Source: Callipepla californica brunnescens
Taxonomy: Eukaryota; Chordata; Aves; Galliformes; Odontophoridae
DNA: 64,000 bases
Direction: 5' to 3'
Assembly: GCA_023055505.1 (NCBI GenBank)
Contig: JALIRH010000045.1
Span: forward strand, 3,348,001-3,412,000
The notes beneath the pieces were generated by a model. That model was not told the origin of the DNA. It saw nothing but the letters and a program-made list of their open reading frames with translations, and made no database searches. Shown here one piece after another: positions 1 to 25,840 of this stretch (position 1 is its first letter; every line of letters begins with the position of its first letter). The translations under genes were made by a program, and so were the position numbers.

Positions 1-748
1 GATGTGCTGTTGTGGGTAACAGAGGGGGCAGCCACAAGCTGCCTGCGACCACAGAGGGTCACCTCTGTGCCTCTCCTCCATCTGCAGCATAGGGACAACA
101 GCACTGCCCTGCTGGGTGGGTGCTACAAGGAGAAATGCCCCAAACGGTGGTGGTGATGAACTGAAGAAGGCCACAGAGATCGATCCTCTGCAGCTGGGAC
201 AGAGAGATGAGTGCTGGAGGAAAAAGGCAGAGTGGGGACACGGAGGGGTGAGGGCTCTGCATCGCAGCCAGGATCAGCCTGCCTTCAGGTCCTGCACTGC
301 ACACTCCTCGGGCTTTGAACAGCAGATGGAGATTGTCAGACCCCCCACCTCCCTGAGAATTAAAATCCACCATTTAGAGCGTTCACAGCACCGCAGCAGC
401 TGATGCTGTGACATCCATGGGCAAAGCCTGACAGTTGCAGTCGACAAAAACCCAGCTGGGTAACTGAAAAGGAAAGCAGCGGTCCCAGCAGCGTCACCGC
501 CCTCTGCCAGGCACTGGGAACTGATCCTGAGAGCAGGAGGAAGAGACAATGTGCAAACAGGAGCACATGAAAGAGCACAAAATAAAGCAGTGTGGGTGGC
601 AGTTAGCCTATGTTTAGAGCAGGGAGGTGGCTGTGACTGCAGGACCACGCAGGGATCCTCAGACATGCCATGCACCCACGTCCTGTCCTCTGCTCTGTGC
701 TCTGCCCTGCAGGGTCAGGATGGGACCAGGGAAGGGTTCTCCACTCAC

Positions 749-8517
<7,769 letters not shown>

Positions 8518-9368
8518 CGCGGTCCCCCCCGCGGCCGGCACCCGCCGAGCCCCCACCGGGCACGGGGCTCCGCCACCGGAGCTGGAGCGGAGCGGGGGGT
8601 GGAGCCGGGGGGTGGGGACGGGGGGTGGGGATGGGGCCGGAGGCAGAGCCCGAGCCGGGGGGGGGTGGGGGGGCCCGGTGCTGCCGCCGTTGTACCCTCA
8701 TCTTCACCCCACGGGAGATGATCCTTCACCCGTGGGCAGCGACCCCTCGTCCCCCGCGCGGTGCCCCCTTACCGCTGTCCTGGAGCTGCTCTACCCGGAG
8801 CCTTTCCCTGCAGACCCCCCCCCCCCCCAGGTCCGGCACGGCCGTACGGAGCACCCCAACCCCCCCGGGAAGGGCAGAGGGGCTGCACCCCGAAACCCAC
8901 AGCCCCCTCTGCGCCCTGAGGACCCCTCCGTGGGCGGCTTTGGGGTCCTGGCCGAGGGGCGGGGGAGCAGATGAAGGTGATGAGTTGCACCGGTGCTGTA
9001 ATTAACTAATGAGCCCAGCGGCTGCTGCCCGTCCCGGGGCACACTGAACCCCCCCCCCCTTCCCCCTCCCCCACCTTCACCGGCTCAGTGAGCCCCGCGG
9101 GGGGGTACAGGGCCCCCAAAAACAGTGGGGGGGTGGGAAATCAAAGCTGGGGCCGTGCCGTGCTCTGGGGGGGGGGACTCTGCTCTGGGGGGGGGGTCGA
9201 TCTTTTGGGGCGGGGGGGGGCATCGCTGTGCACTCATAGGGCTGCAAAAGATCCGCGTCCCATTGCGGGGAAACGAGACGGCAGAGACTGCGGGGTGCAC
9301 TGCCACTGCTGGGGGGAACTGGGGGGCAAATAAAAGGGGTGCAAAAAGGGACGAGCCTCCCCAAAATA
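8518..9368. other. PLXDC1 5' flank, GC-rich, no gene seen
   Basis: This is GC-rich sequence upstream of the PLXDC1 start codon, with many CpGs and C/G homopolymers, consistent with a CpG-island promoter on the minus strand. I see no TATA box at a convincing distance and no conserved coding segment. The open frames here are GC-driven. Confidence 0.5.
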
Positions 9369-9440
9369 AGGGGGCACCCGGATTTGAACCGGGGACCTCT
9401 TGATCTGCAGTCAAATGCTCTACCACTGAGCTATACCCCC
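9369..9440 (-). tRNA. tRNA-Cys (GCA)
   Basis: The reverse strand folds as a complete 72-nt cytosine-ending tRNA body. The acceptor stem is GGGGGTA/TGCCCCC with discriminator T. The A box begins TAGCTCAGTGGTAGAG and the B box is GGTTCAAATCC. The anticodon loop is CTGCAGA with anticodon GCA. There is no intron. A T-run (TTATTTT) follows directly on the minus strand and can serve as the RNA polymerase III terminator. It lies between PLXDC1 and the Dickkopf-like gene. I recall tRNA-Cys clusters near the orthologous human region, so the location may be ancestral. Confidence 0.96.
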
Positions 9441-10200
9441 TCTGCTGGGGAAGGAACGGAGCGCTCGGTGATGTGCACGGACTGCGCTGCGAGACGGCGG
9501 TCACGCGCGTTTGCACACTCGTGCACGCGCGTTCGTGCACCCTTTCCTGCACCCACTGCAGAGGGGGACCCATCCCCGGCACTTTCGAGGCAGCAGAACC
9601 CCCCCCCACCCCGGGGCTATGGGTGATGGGGGTGGGGGGGATTAACCGGAGCCCGCGGGGGGTAGATGGGGGAGCATGGACCTGAGGATGACGGGTCAAT
9701 ATTTGCTCCCTGAGCCGCTGTGCAAACGCTCGGGGTGGACGGGGGGGGGGGCGGCTGAGCCCTTGGGGGGAGCTGCAGGTGGGGGTCAGCTCGGTGTGCC
9801 CGCATCTGTAGTTCGGGGAGGGGAAACTGAGGCACGACGGCAGAGGGATGGGGACCCCGGGGAGGACCCTGAGCGAGAGGAGGGGACACCGTCTGCGGTC
9901 CCGGCGGAGTCCGTCCGAGGTTTGCTCAGCGGGTGAGGGCCGGGCAGGGGACACCTCGTTAGCAGAGCTGTTAGGGAAGGTGCAAAGCTCGTCACCCCCG
10001 TGGGCCCGGGGGGGCTGCACCGAGCGCAGGGACAGCGGCGGAGCCGAGCGGCGCCGGAGCCAGACTGCTCCGAGGGGGGGGTTTGCTTTGGGGCTGCAGC
10101 ACCCAGCCAGGGGAAGGCTGCAATTACGTTAATCCCTTAAACCCTGATTGCCTCCTCCTTCCCCATTAGGCGAGCAAACACGCGGAGCAGCGGGGGGCCG
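9441..10200. other. Intergenic stretch, tRNA-Cys to Dickkopf-like gene
   Basis: GC-rich sequence with no supported gene. It holds a short imperfect repeat of GTGCACGCGCGTTCGTGCAC type around 9510-9545 and several poly-G/C runs. The right end is the upstream region of the Dickkopf-like gene. Confidence 0.5.
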
Positions 10201-10214
10201 CGGGGGCCGGGGGC

Positions 10215-10222
10215 TACAAATA
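10215..10222 (+). promoter_or_regulatory. Possible weak TATA-like element of the Dickkopf-like gene
   Basis: TACAAATA lies about 50 bases before the ATG at 10268, at a plausible core-promoter distance if the 5' UTR is only 20-25 nt. It differs from the TATA consensus, so this is a suggestion only. Confidence 0.3.
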
Positions 10223-10267
10223 CACAGAGCCCACCGGGACCCCCCCAGTGCCGCCGTCTCCAGCGCC

Positions 10268-11755
10268 ATGCAGCCGTCCCCGGCCCTCCTCTGCCTCCTC
10301 GCAGCTCTGCTGCCCGCCGCCGCCGCGCATCTCTGGGCGTGGATGTACGCGCTGCCGCAGCACCCGCCCGACAGAGCCGCGCTGGGGAGGAGCGGAGGTC
10401 CGGGGGACAGCGCGGAGGAGGTGAGCGACCCCCAAGGGGGGGGGGGGGCAGAAACAAGGCTGGGAGGATGGAGGGATGCGGGGGTCCGGGGGTCGGGTCG
10501 GGTCGGGTCGGGTCGGGTCGGGTCGGGTCGGGTCGGGTCGGGTCGGGTCCGGGAGGGGGCGCGGGCACCGCGGGCGTCAATGGGCGCTCCAGTGGCGCAA
10601 TCGGTCAGCGCGCGGTACTTATAGGGCAGTACGCGGAGCAATGCCGAGGTTGTGAGTTCGAGCCTCACCTGGAGCAGGAATTTTACGGCTCCGCGGGAGG
10701 GGCGCGGGGACCCGCACCCCAAATATTCAGCGGGGTGGGGTGGGGACGTGGGGCTGTTTTGTGGGATTTCGTTTTTCTGCGAGGAAACGCGGCGGTGCCC
10801 TTCTTGCAGGGGGTGGCCCCTTCAAGCCCTCTGTGCCACCAAATCGACACCCCCCCCCCAAGTGAACCCAGCTTCACTGACACCCACAGAACCCAAACCC
10901 AGTATCAAGCCACGCTGCCCTCCAGAACCGTTTCTGCCCCATTCCAGAGGTGGGGATGGATCCTGACCCCACTGCTCTGCCCCCCACACAGGTGACCCCG
11001 TGCGGCCCCACCACCCCCTGTGCCCACGGACACTTCTGCGATGAACACTTCGGGCTGTGCCTGCCCACGCGCCCCGTGGGGCAGTACTGCCGCCGCGACA
11101 CCCACTGCGCCCACGGCCTCCTCTGCACCTTCGGGAAGTGCCAGCAGCCCGTGCCCCATGGGCAGGAGGGTGAGCAGCGGACAGGGGCGAGGGGGGGGGG
11201 GCAGCCCCATAACCCCGAGAGCGGAGGGATGCGATGGAGGTGGGGTCGGTACTGTTATCCCTCATCAGAGCTGCTGTGGGTACCCATTGCAACCCCCACT
11301 GCAGCATGCACGAGGCTGAGCCACCCTGCAACCCCCAGGGCCCATTGGAACCCGCACAGTGCTTGGGGCAGGGATGGGGGTTCCAAGCCTTGACCCCACT
11401 TTTTGTGTCCCCCCCCCGCAGGAGCACGGTGCCAGAGAGATGAGGACTGCGGGGCGGGTGGTTGCTGTGCACGGCGGCACGGCGAGCTGCTGTGCCAGCA
11501 ACGGCTGGAGCTGGGGCAGAGCTGCCACGTGCCCCCCGGGGGTTTGGCCTTCAGCATCAACCAGGTGTGCCCCTGCCAGGCTGGGCTGGTGTGCCGAGCA
11601 TCGCCCCCACCACGAGAGTGAGTACGGGTGCCGGTGACCCCATGTCCTGGGGTGGGGGGGATCTCGGAGCGGGGATTGACATCCCCACGTTTCCCCGCAG
11701 GAAAGTGTTCGAGTATTGGCCGGAGAAGAGCGAGTGGAGGTGCCGGCAGCCCTGA
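10268..11755 (+). CDS. Dickkopf-family secreted protein, DKK3-related (193 aa)
   Basis: Four coding exons (10268-10420, 10992-11169, 11422-11617, 11701-11755) join in frame with GT-AG introns to give 193 residues. Residues 1-20 form a signal peptide (MQPSPALLCLLAALLPAAAA). Residues about 55-101 are a first Cys-rich domain (PCGPTTPC...FCDEHFGLC...YCRRDTHC...LLCTFGKC). Residues about 114-190 are a second, colipase-like Cys-rich domain (CQRDEDCGAGGCC...CPCQAGLVC...WRC) with ten cysteines. The very short linker and the second-domain pattern are closest to DKK3 rather than DKK1/2/4. The first domain has eight cysteines where I count ten in human DKK3, which suggests one lost disulfide. DKK proteins act outside cells on Wnt co-receptors or related receptors; the target here is unknown. 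Plus-strand AATAAA signals lie near 12036 and 12073. I do not know an established symbol for this gene. Confidence 0.88.
10490..10549 (+). repeat. (GGGTC)12 pentanucleotide repeat
   Basis: Twelve exact GGGTC units in intron 1 of the Dickkopf-like gene, ending 36 bases before the tRNA-Ile gene. Evenly spaced GGG triplets give G-quadruplex potential on the plus strand. Confidence 0.97.
10586..10676 (+). tRNA. tRNA-Ile (UAU) with a 17-nt intron
   Basis: The acceptor stem GCTCCAG/CTGGAGC closes the 91-nt gene. The D arm contains GTGGCGCAATCGGTCAGCG, and the T arm contains GAGTTCGAGCCTC. The anticodon stem CGGTA/TGCCG encloses loop CTTATAA, whose anticodon is TAT. The loop is split after position 37 by the 17 bases 10624-10640. 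An intron at this site is characteristic of vertebrate tRNA-Ile(UAU). A TTTTT run follows at about 10680 as Pol III terminator. The gene lies inside intron 1 of the Dickkopf-like gene, on the same strand. Confidence 0.97.
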
Positions 11756-11982
11756 GCCGGCAGTGCTGTGTTTATCCCCCTGTAAATAGCATGTACAGCC
11801 CCACTGCACCCCAAAGCAGGACGTGTCCCTCCCCAGGAGCCGGGCAGGTCCCGGCCGTCCCCAACCCCCTCCAGGAGAGGCTGTGGTCACTGCAGAGCTG
11901 AGCTGTGCTTGGTCTCAGCTCCCCCCCACCCCCCCCACCCCACCCCCACCAGGCACAGCCGCGGGGAGATCTCACCGAAATG

Positions 11983-13459
11983 TTTATTACAAAGAACCAA
12001 GCGAGCGGGGCGAGCCCCCCCCACACACGAAGGAGAATAAATAAATAAAATACACTTTGTCGGGGTCTTTTAAATAAAATTTGGGGGGTGACATAAATAC
12101 GGGGCGTCCCTCTGCCCTTCAGGAGGGCTTGGGGGGTGGGGGTGGGGGGCCCAGCTGCCCGGCCCCGGTGGGGGCAAGCACCGGGGCAGGTGGGTCTCAA
12201 AGCACTTGGCAGGCAGTGACACCGAGTCCCCCCCCAGCAAAAAAGGGGAAACTGAGGCACACAACGGGCGGAGGCGGTTTGGCAGCGGCAGAGCTGAGTG
12301 CCCCGGAGCCCCCCCGGCTGGCAAGGCTGGTGGTGTGGGTAAGGCAGCGGCCCCAGGGCCCCCCAGCATCGCCCCAGGGTGGGGGACGAGAGGTGAGCCC
12401 AGCCCCACTGAGAGGGTTGGCTGTGGGGTGTCCCCACCCCAGTGCTGTGACCCCCGTGGGGGCACAGGGATAAGGGACACACCGGGGTGGGCACAGGTGA
12501 AGGCAGTGCCCTGGGGGGAAGGGAAGGGGGGGGGGAGGGACAGACAGACAGGCGCAGACAGACGGACACAGCTGGATGGGCCAAGAGCAGACAGGCACAG
12601 AGAGGGGGGGTGGCACAGAGGGGGTTGGCAGGGTTGGGGGGGCCGGGGCCTGGTGCTGCTCGGTGCACCCCGTGGTCCCAGGGAAAAAGGGGGGGGTAGC
12701 ACAGGACTCCCCCCCCCGGGACCTGCTGGGCAATGAGGCAGGCCAGGGCTGGGGCAGCTGTTAGCAAGTGTTAGAGAACCCCCCCCCCAAAAAAAAACAA
12801 ATTGGCTCAGATTTGCCCTCCCCTCCCCCCCCCCCAACAAAAACAGGCAAAGCCCTCCCCAACTCCAATGCAAACACATGCAAAAACCATGCCCCTCCTC
12901 CCCAGGCAGGCAGCACTCAGTGGGGACCCCGAAACCCTGCACACACCGCACACGCATGCACCCCTCCCACAGCTGCGGGGCAGGCACTGGCTGGGGAGGG
13001 GACAGCTGGCAGGGAACCCCTCAGCGCCAGCTCAGGGGTCCCCCTGCAGCAGGGTGGCAAACAGCACCATGGAGAAGCGGGTGCACCCTGGGGAGCGGGG
13101 TGCGGGCAGGCAGCAGGCAAGGGCTGGGGAGGGGGGCGAGCGCAGCCCCCCACCCTGTGCCATAAGGGACGGGGACAGGCCAGCCACGGGCATGTCCCCT
13201 TTGGTCACTTGCTCTCTTCCCAGTGGGACAGGGAAGGCCCGAGGCACCGCAGGATGCTGGGAGGGCTGCGGTGGGAGGGAGACCCCCCCCCTCAATACGA
13301 AGAGTGGGGTGGAAGACACCCCATGGCACAGCTGAACAGGCTTTGAGCACGTGGCCAGCGAAGGCACCCAGCGGGGTGCAACCCCCCGGCCCCAAAGCCA
13401 GCACTGGAGCTGGACGGGAGGGGGGGGCATCCCTGCCTGCACCCCCTCCCCCCCCCACC
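11983..13459 (-). other. CACNB1: Probable CACNB1 3' UTR (long isoform)
   Basis: Minus-strand sequence after the CACNB1 stop at 13460 has no supported gene until a minus-strand AATAAA at 11988-11983. The region is GC-rich with G/C homopolymers and no repeats of note. Extent is inferred from the poly(A) signal only. Its distal end overlaps the likely 3' end of the convergent Dickkopf-like gene. Confidence 0.5.
12036..12078 (+). promoter_or_regulatory. Plus-strand poly(A) signals, probably of the Dickkopf-like gene
   Basis: Overlapping AATAAA hexamers at 12036-12049 and another at 12073-12078 lie 280-320 bases after the stop at 11755. They are the first canonical plus-strand signals downstream of the gene. 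Confidence 0.55.
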
Positions 13460-18798
<5,339 letters not shown>

Positions 18799-18879
18799 GG
18801 AGCTCCCGGGGCAGCGCGGGGCCCGAGCTCGGCCTCCGCCGCACCGACCCCCGCGGCGGACGGGCGGGCGGAGAGAGGC

Positions 18880-18887
<8 letters not shown>

Positions 18888-18911
<24 letters not shown>

Positions 18912-19042
18912 GAAGGAGAGGGGGGGGGGGGGCGACCGCTGCCTCCGCCCCGGCCGCTCCCACCGCGCAGCCGGGAGGGATGCGGGATGCTTCCTTCCTT
19001 CCTTCCTTCCTTCCTTCCTTCCTTCCTTCCTTCCTTCCTTCC
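18888..19042. repeat. (GGA)n and (TTCC)13 repeats in the CACNB1 5' flank
   Basis: A GGA/GAG triplet run at about 18888-18913 and thirteen TTCC units at 18991-19042 lie 90-245 bases upstream of the CACNB1 start codon. Read on the CACNB1 strand, the latter is a GGAA microsatellite, a sequence type that ETS-family factors can bind. Confidence 0.9.
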
Positions 19043-20890
19043 CTCCTCTCCTTTCCTTCCTTCTCTCCTTAAGGGGAGGGCACCCCCAAAGCGGCCCCCG
19101 GGGGAAGGTTTGAGACGGAGGATCTTCCCACCCCCGCCCCCCCCCCGAAAAAAAAATATAGTTTCTATGTTTGTAAATATAAATAAAGTGGGAGGGAGCA
19201 GCTATGAGCGGAGTAGGGCTTGCTCGCTGCGGGGAGCTCCCCCAAAAGAGAGAAAACAACGGGGGGGGTGGGGGGGAATACAGGGGGTGAGGGAGCAGCC
19301 ACAGCCCCTTCCCCAAAGTGTGGGGCTAAACCCATCTTCCCTTGACCCATCCCTACCAAAGTGGGATCCCCTACAGAGTGATGCGTGCCCCCCCCTCCAG
19401 AGCCCACCACCCACCCACCGTGGGGTCCCCCCTCGGACTCCCACACCTCTCGTGCTCGCCAGCTGTTGGAAAGTTCCGAATTCCTGGGGGTGCCCCCACC
19501 CTGCTGAGCTCCGACACAATGTGGCCGGGACAGCTGACGCCACGTTTTCCATTCTTAGAACCCCCATCCATCACCTGCGAGGCCGGGTGGGTGGCAAAGC
19601 CCCGAATGCGGCCCCATCCGCAGCCCCCCGGGGTGGGATGAGCAGGGAGATGGGGGCGGCTGCGCTGGGGACGGGCGTGGAGGTGGTGGGGGCAGAGGAT
19701 GAACGCCGCGTTCCACGGAGCTGCGTGGGAGCAGAACGCAAGCACGGTGTCACTGCTGGAGCTGCAGGGTGGGGAGATGGGGAATGGGGCTGCTCAGCCC
19801 CAGTGCTGCGCTGCCAGGCTCTGAATGTGGGGTGAGAGCAGCCCCCCCCCCCGGGGAGCAAACAGCACAGGGCAGTGCTGCTGTGGGGCTCGGGAACGCA
19901 CCCACACCTCCACCCCAGAGCTGGGGATGTTAGAGGGGTGGGCTGCCATCAGTGTGGGATCCATTGAGGTGTGGGCTCTGGAGATACAGCACCCATAGGG
20001 GTTGAAGCCTCCCCACCATCTCCGTCCCAAAGCCGTACGGGACATGGATTTGCAGAAACGCAGGCCAGGAATCAAACACCGTCGCCACTCCTGCCTCGGG
20101 AGCCTCCGGATTTCGACGTTTTGTTGTAGGCAAATGATGAGTCAGTTTTGAAACAGCAAAAGCCTGTGTTTATCCGTGTTTGTCTCCCAAAACGAACCCA
20201 GGATCTGCCGCCACTAGGCTCCCCATCACACGCCATATGCTGCCTGCGTTCGGCCGCCAGAGCCCCGCGAGGCAGCAGCGCGGGGCTGAGCACGGAGCTG
20301 GATGCTCCAGGGGAAGGGGCTGCCTGCGGGACGGGGCCTTGGGCCGCTGCTGGGCTCTGCAGGGCAGGACTCCATCTCTTTCTGCTTCCAAGCAGAAATC
20401 CATGGACAGAGCTGGGGGAGCCCCTAAGAGAACTGCCCATTCCTGGCTGTCCCCCCTCGTCCTGTCCCCACGCCTCGCAGCTCTGCCCCCCCACCCCTCA
20501 GACATTTATAAACCTGGGTCAGATCCCCTCTCACTCTTCACTTCCCAGGGCTGCACGGACCCCGCTCACTCCGCCTCTTATAGGGGAGACCCTCCAGGCC
20601 CTTCCCCATCTTTGCGGCCCCTGTGCCGCACTCTTCCCCGTCTGTTTTCACACCGGGGAGCCCAGAACCCGCACGCAGCGCTCTGATGGGGCAGAGCAGA
20701 GCTGGGGGGGGGGGGGTCCCCTCCGTGGACCTGCTGGCCACGCTGTGTTTAATGCACCCCCAAAGGCCACGAGGGCACACCGCTCATGGTCGCCCACCAG
20801 GACACCCCAGGTCCCTCTCCAGCAGCTCACCCCCAGCCTGTACCGCTGCAGGAGACCCCATACCGCCCCAAACCCTCTGACCCCAACCCG
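19043..20890. other. Divergent intergenic region, CACNB1 to RPL19, no gene seen
   Basis: GC-rich sequence with no exon-like or conserved coding segment that I recognise. It holds an AT-rich patch near 19147-19190 with a plus-strand AATAAA, and an AP-1 type site TGAGTCA at 20138-20144. The long open frames result from base composition. Confidence 0.5.
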
Positions 20891-20892
20891 CC

Positions 20893-20957
20893 CTCCCCTC
20901 CCCCATCGCCCCTCCCCCCCATCGCCCCTCCCCCCCCCCATCGCCCCTCCCCCCCCC
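20893..20957. repeat. CCCATCGCCCCTCCC tandem repeat
   Basis: About four imperfect copies of a 15-19-bp C-rich unit upstream of RPL19. Confidence 0.75.
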
Positions 20958-21001
20958 GCCGCCATGCCCGCCCCGCCCACGTGCTGCCCACGCCGCTCCG
21001 C

Positions 21002-21300
21002 CGCGCATGCGCACACCCGGCCTCTCCCCCCGCGCAGCCGCGGCGCGGACCGTACCCACTCCTCGCAGAAGTGCGTGGGGGGAGACAAAAACGCGCGGCC
21101 TCCTCTCCCACACCGCGAGCGCCACCGCGGCGCTCCGTCGCAGCTCCCCACCCGTGACCGAGGCGCGGCGTTCCTTCGGAGCGCTCCGATCCTCCGCGAG
21201 GCAGCGGGAGCGCGGCGGGGCGGGCGCGGGGGGGTGGGGGGGGGACTCACAATGGTACATTCCGCTGCCCGCGGCTCTGGCGTGTGCGCATGCGCAGTCC
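21002..21300 (+). promoter_or_regulatory. RPL19: RPL19 promoter region with two NRF1-type palindromes
   Basis: CpG-rich sequence with CGCGCATGCGCAC at about 21002-21014 and TGCGCATGCGCA at 21285-21296, both matching the NRF1 consensus. The second lies only a few bases before a pyrimidine tract (CCTTTCGTCCC, about 21299-21309), which is the expected 5'-TOP start of a ribosomal-protein mRNA. Confidence 0.7.
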
Positions 21301-21330
21301 TTTCGTCCCGGCCCGGCCGCCGCCGCCGCC

Positions 21331-23363
<2,033 letters not shown>

Positions 23364-23409
23364 ATGGGGCATGTCTTGTGTACATAGTGCTTTCCATCCA
23401 CGAGGATTC

Positions 23410-23415
23410 AATAAA
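23410..23415 (+). promoter_or_regulatory. RPL19: RPL19 poly(A) signal
   Basis: AATAAA 47 bases after the stop codon, followed by a GT-rich stretch (GTTCGTGTTTTTCTCTGGGG), fits the very short 3' UTR of ribosomal-protein genes. Confidence 0.9.
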
Positions 23416-23741
23416 ACACATCCAGAAGTACTCCCACCCGTTCGTGTTTTTCTCTGGGGTTTCTGAAGGTAGGATAGAGCTGGGGGAGGAGTGGGGATGA
23501 GCTGTTCCCCAGCTCTGGGCTGGGTCTGCCCTTGGTGAGGGTGAGCTGTGAAGCGCTGGGTATAGGGCAGAGAACAAAATGCAGCCCCCTCACCCCAGTG
23601 AGAGGTGTTCCCCCACAGCTGGGCCCCACTTCCACCCTTGTTCGCTGCAGCTCTGATCCCAGCTCAGCGAGCTGCTGCTGCTGCTGCACGCAGGCCTTCT
23701 TGCTTTAGAAGAATAAGGAGGACAAGGTTTGGAAAATGATC

Positions 23742-25840
23742 TTTATTGGTATTTATTTATAAATACAAACATAAGGAAGAGTCCATTTAGAGACGGATAA
23801 TTGACTTAAAAGGACACTGTCAAGTAGTTTGAGCTACCTTAGGCTGTTACCCTGTTTGAAAACAAACAAAGCTTTGGGTTCTGTACTCTGAGTTCTCTCT
23901 TAAACTCAAATCTGTTAAAAGAAATCAGTCCGTCAGCTACACCCTGGCTCACAAATGGGGTTTGGCTCTCCCGTGCCTCAGCGCGAGCTGAGTGCTCTGC
24001 CAGAGCTGTGCAAACCAACACCCATCACTGCTGCGATGGCTCTGCCATCATCTGCCACCCTGAAAACCAAAGGAGTTCTGCAGGTGAAGGATAGGAGCAT
24101 GCTCACCAAGAGAATCCACGGGTTTGAATAAATAGAATGCGTTAAAAGCCGTCTATAGGAAAGGAATTGACAGTATCCTTTTAAACACAGCATGTCCTGG
24201 ATTTCCTCCCACCAGTCAGTGCATCCATGGGACGTTCAACCTACACCGACGGGTCGGGGAATCTGAGTTGAGGAGGAAGGGGAAAAACTGCTCCTGTGCA
24301 GCCCTAGGGACCGCCCTGTCCTCAGAGCAAACCCGCAGCCAAGAGCTGCGTCCCCAGGGCCCCACAGCCAGCTCTCCTGTGCCAGACTGCAGCAGGAAGG
24401 CCAAGCACCACTCCCAGGGTCGGTTACCAGACCCTCTCAGGTGGGATCCATCCCATAAACGCGCCCTCTCCCTTCCATCCCGGGGCACGGGCAGCAGGAA
24501 GAGAGCCACAACAGAGCTGTGAGCTCACCTCCACCACCCCGCTCCGCTCTGAGCAAGCTCTGCCCCCATGGCACCCCTGGATTCTGCACCGTGGCTGGGG
24601 AGCTCACTCTGGGTCAACCTCACCCCAAATCCTGCAGCTCCTGGCTCAGCCCGGCTGCTGGGGGGGCACACAGCGGCCTCGCTGCCTGCAGACGGTTCCT
24701 CCTGGGCAGCACTTACCTGCAGGTGATGCAGCAAAAGCACCCAGTGCTCCTGCACAACGGGACAGGGATCCGCCGCGAGCTCTGCTTGCTCCTCCTGCTT
24801 CACGGGCACAGGGAGTCAGGAGCTCTTGACCAGGACAATCAGCAAAAAGGTTCTGCGTTTATTTTCCTCGGGGGAAGGGGAGGAGGGGTGGGAGGGAAAG
24901 GACAGCAGAAGCAGCGCCGGAGCAGGGGCTGCAGCTTGCCCCTGTGGCAAGAGTTACGTTCTCAGCACTGGGGGGGGAAACCTGGAATTCCAATCAATTT
25001 CCCATCAGCTCGCTGAGGGCTCAGGCTGCCAGTGGTAAAAAAATAATAAAAAGGATTTCCAGAAATTTAAACGGTTTCCCTAAACTTTCTTTTTTGTTTT
25101 TTTTTGTTTGGTAAATCTCAACGTTACCAAATAACGATCGGAAGGAGGCAAGAAAATTAAAAACCAAAACCAAAACCACCAAAAATCGGAGCGTGGGGAG
25201 GGTGAAAAATGGAGCCTGACGGTCCTGAGCTACAGCACAACCCCCTGGGAAGCCTCCGAGCTCGGTGCTGCAGGACACAGGAGCAGCGATGAACCTCTGA
25301 TGTGAGCATGCTCAGGGGCAGCAGTGCACGGAGCTCACGGCCCTCACTGCTGCTCCTCCATCCCCACACTGAGAAACGGACACAAATCCTGGCGGTTTGA
25401 CACTGGGGGGGGGGTTGGTTTTGCTCTTCTTTCCTTTTTGGGTGGATAAAGCACGTCCCCTTCCCCCTCCCTAATCTCCAAGGACCGCAATGACTTCTCT
25501 AACCTCTACAGCAGCAACAAACAGTCCTTTTGGGTTTGCACACCTCTCCCCCTCCTCACCGCAATGGTTTCGTCTGAGCATGCCCAGCGGGAATGGTTCG
25601 GAATGATACCAATCCACCTACAGAAAAGCCAACAGAGCTCCAGCCCCAGAACGCAGAGTTCATCCGTCTGCTGGAACAAGGTGGGGTGTGTCTATGGATG
25701 CGTATGGGTGGCTACAGGGGCCGGCACCGCTGCCCCTTTTGCAAACGACACTGCGTGGCCCTCCTCCCAGATCCGGGTGTCCGCCGTCGCTCCAGAGGTG
25801 TCATTAAATACTCAGTTTGCAGGGCTGGCCGCCGCCGCTG
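23742..25840 (-). other. FBXL20: Probable FBXL20 3' UTR
   Basis: Minus-strand sequence after the FBXL20 stop, with an AU-rich block near 25030-25150 and minus-strand AATAAA signals at 24863-24858 (proximal) and 23747-23742 (distal). No other gene is seen. The distal signal lies about 330 bases from the convergent RPL19 poly(A) signal. Boundaries are inferred from the signals. Confidence 0.6.
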
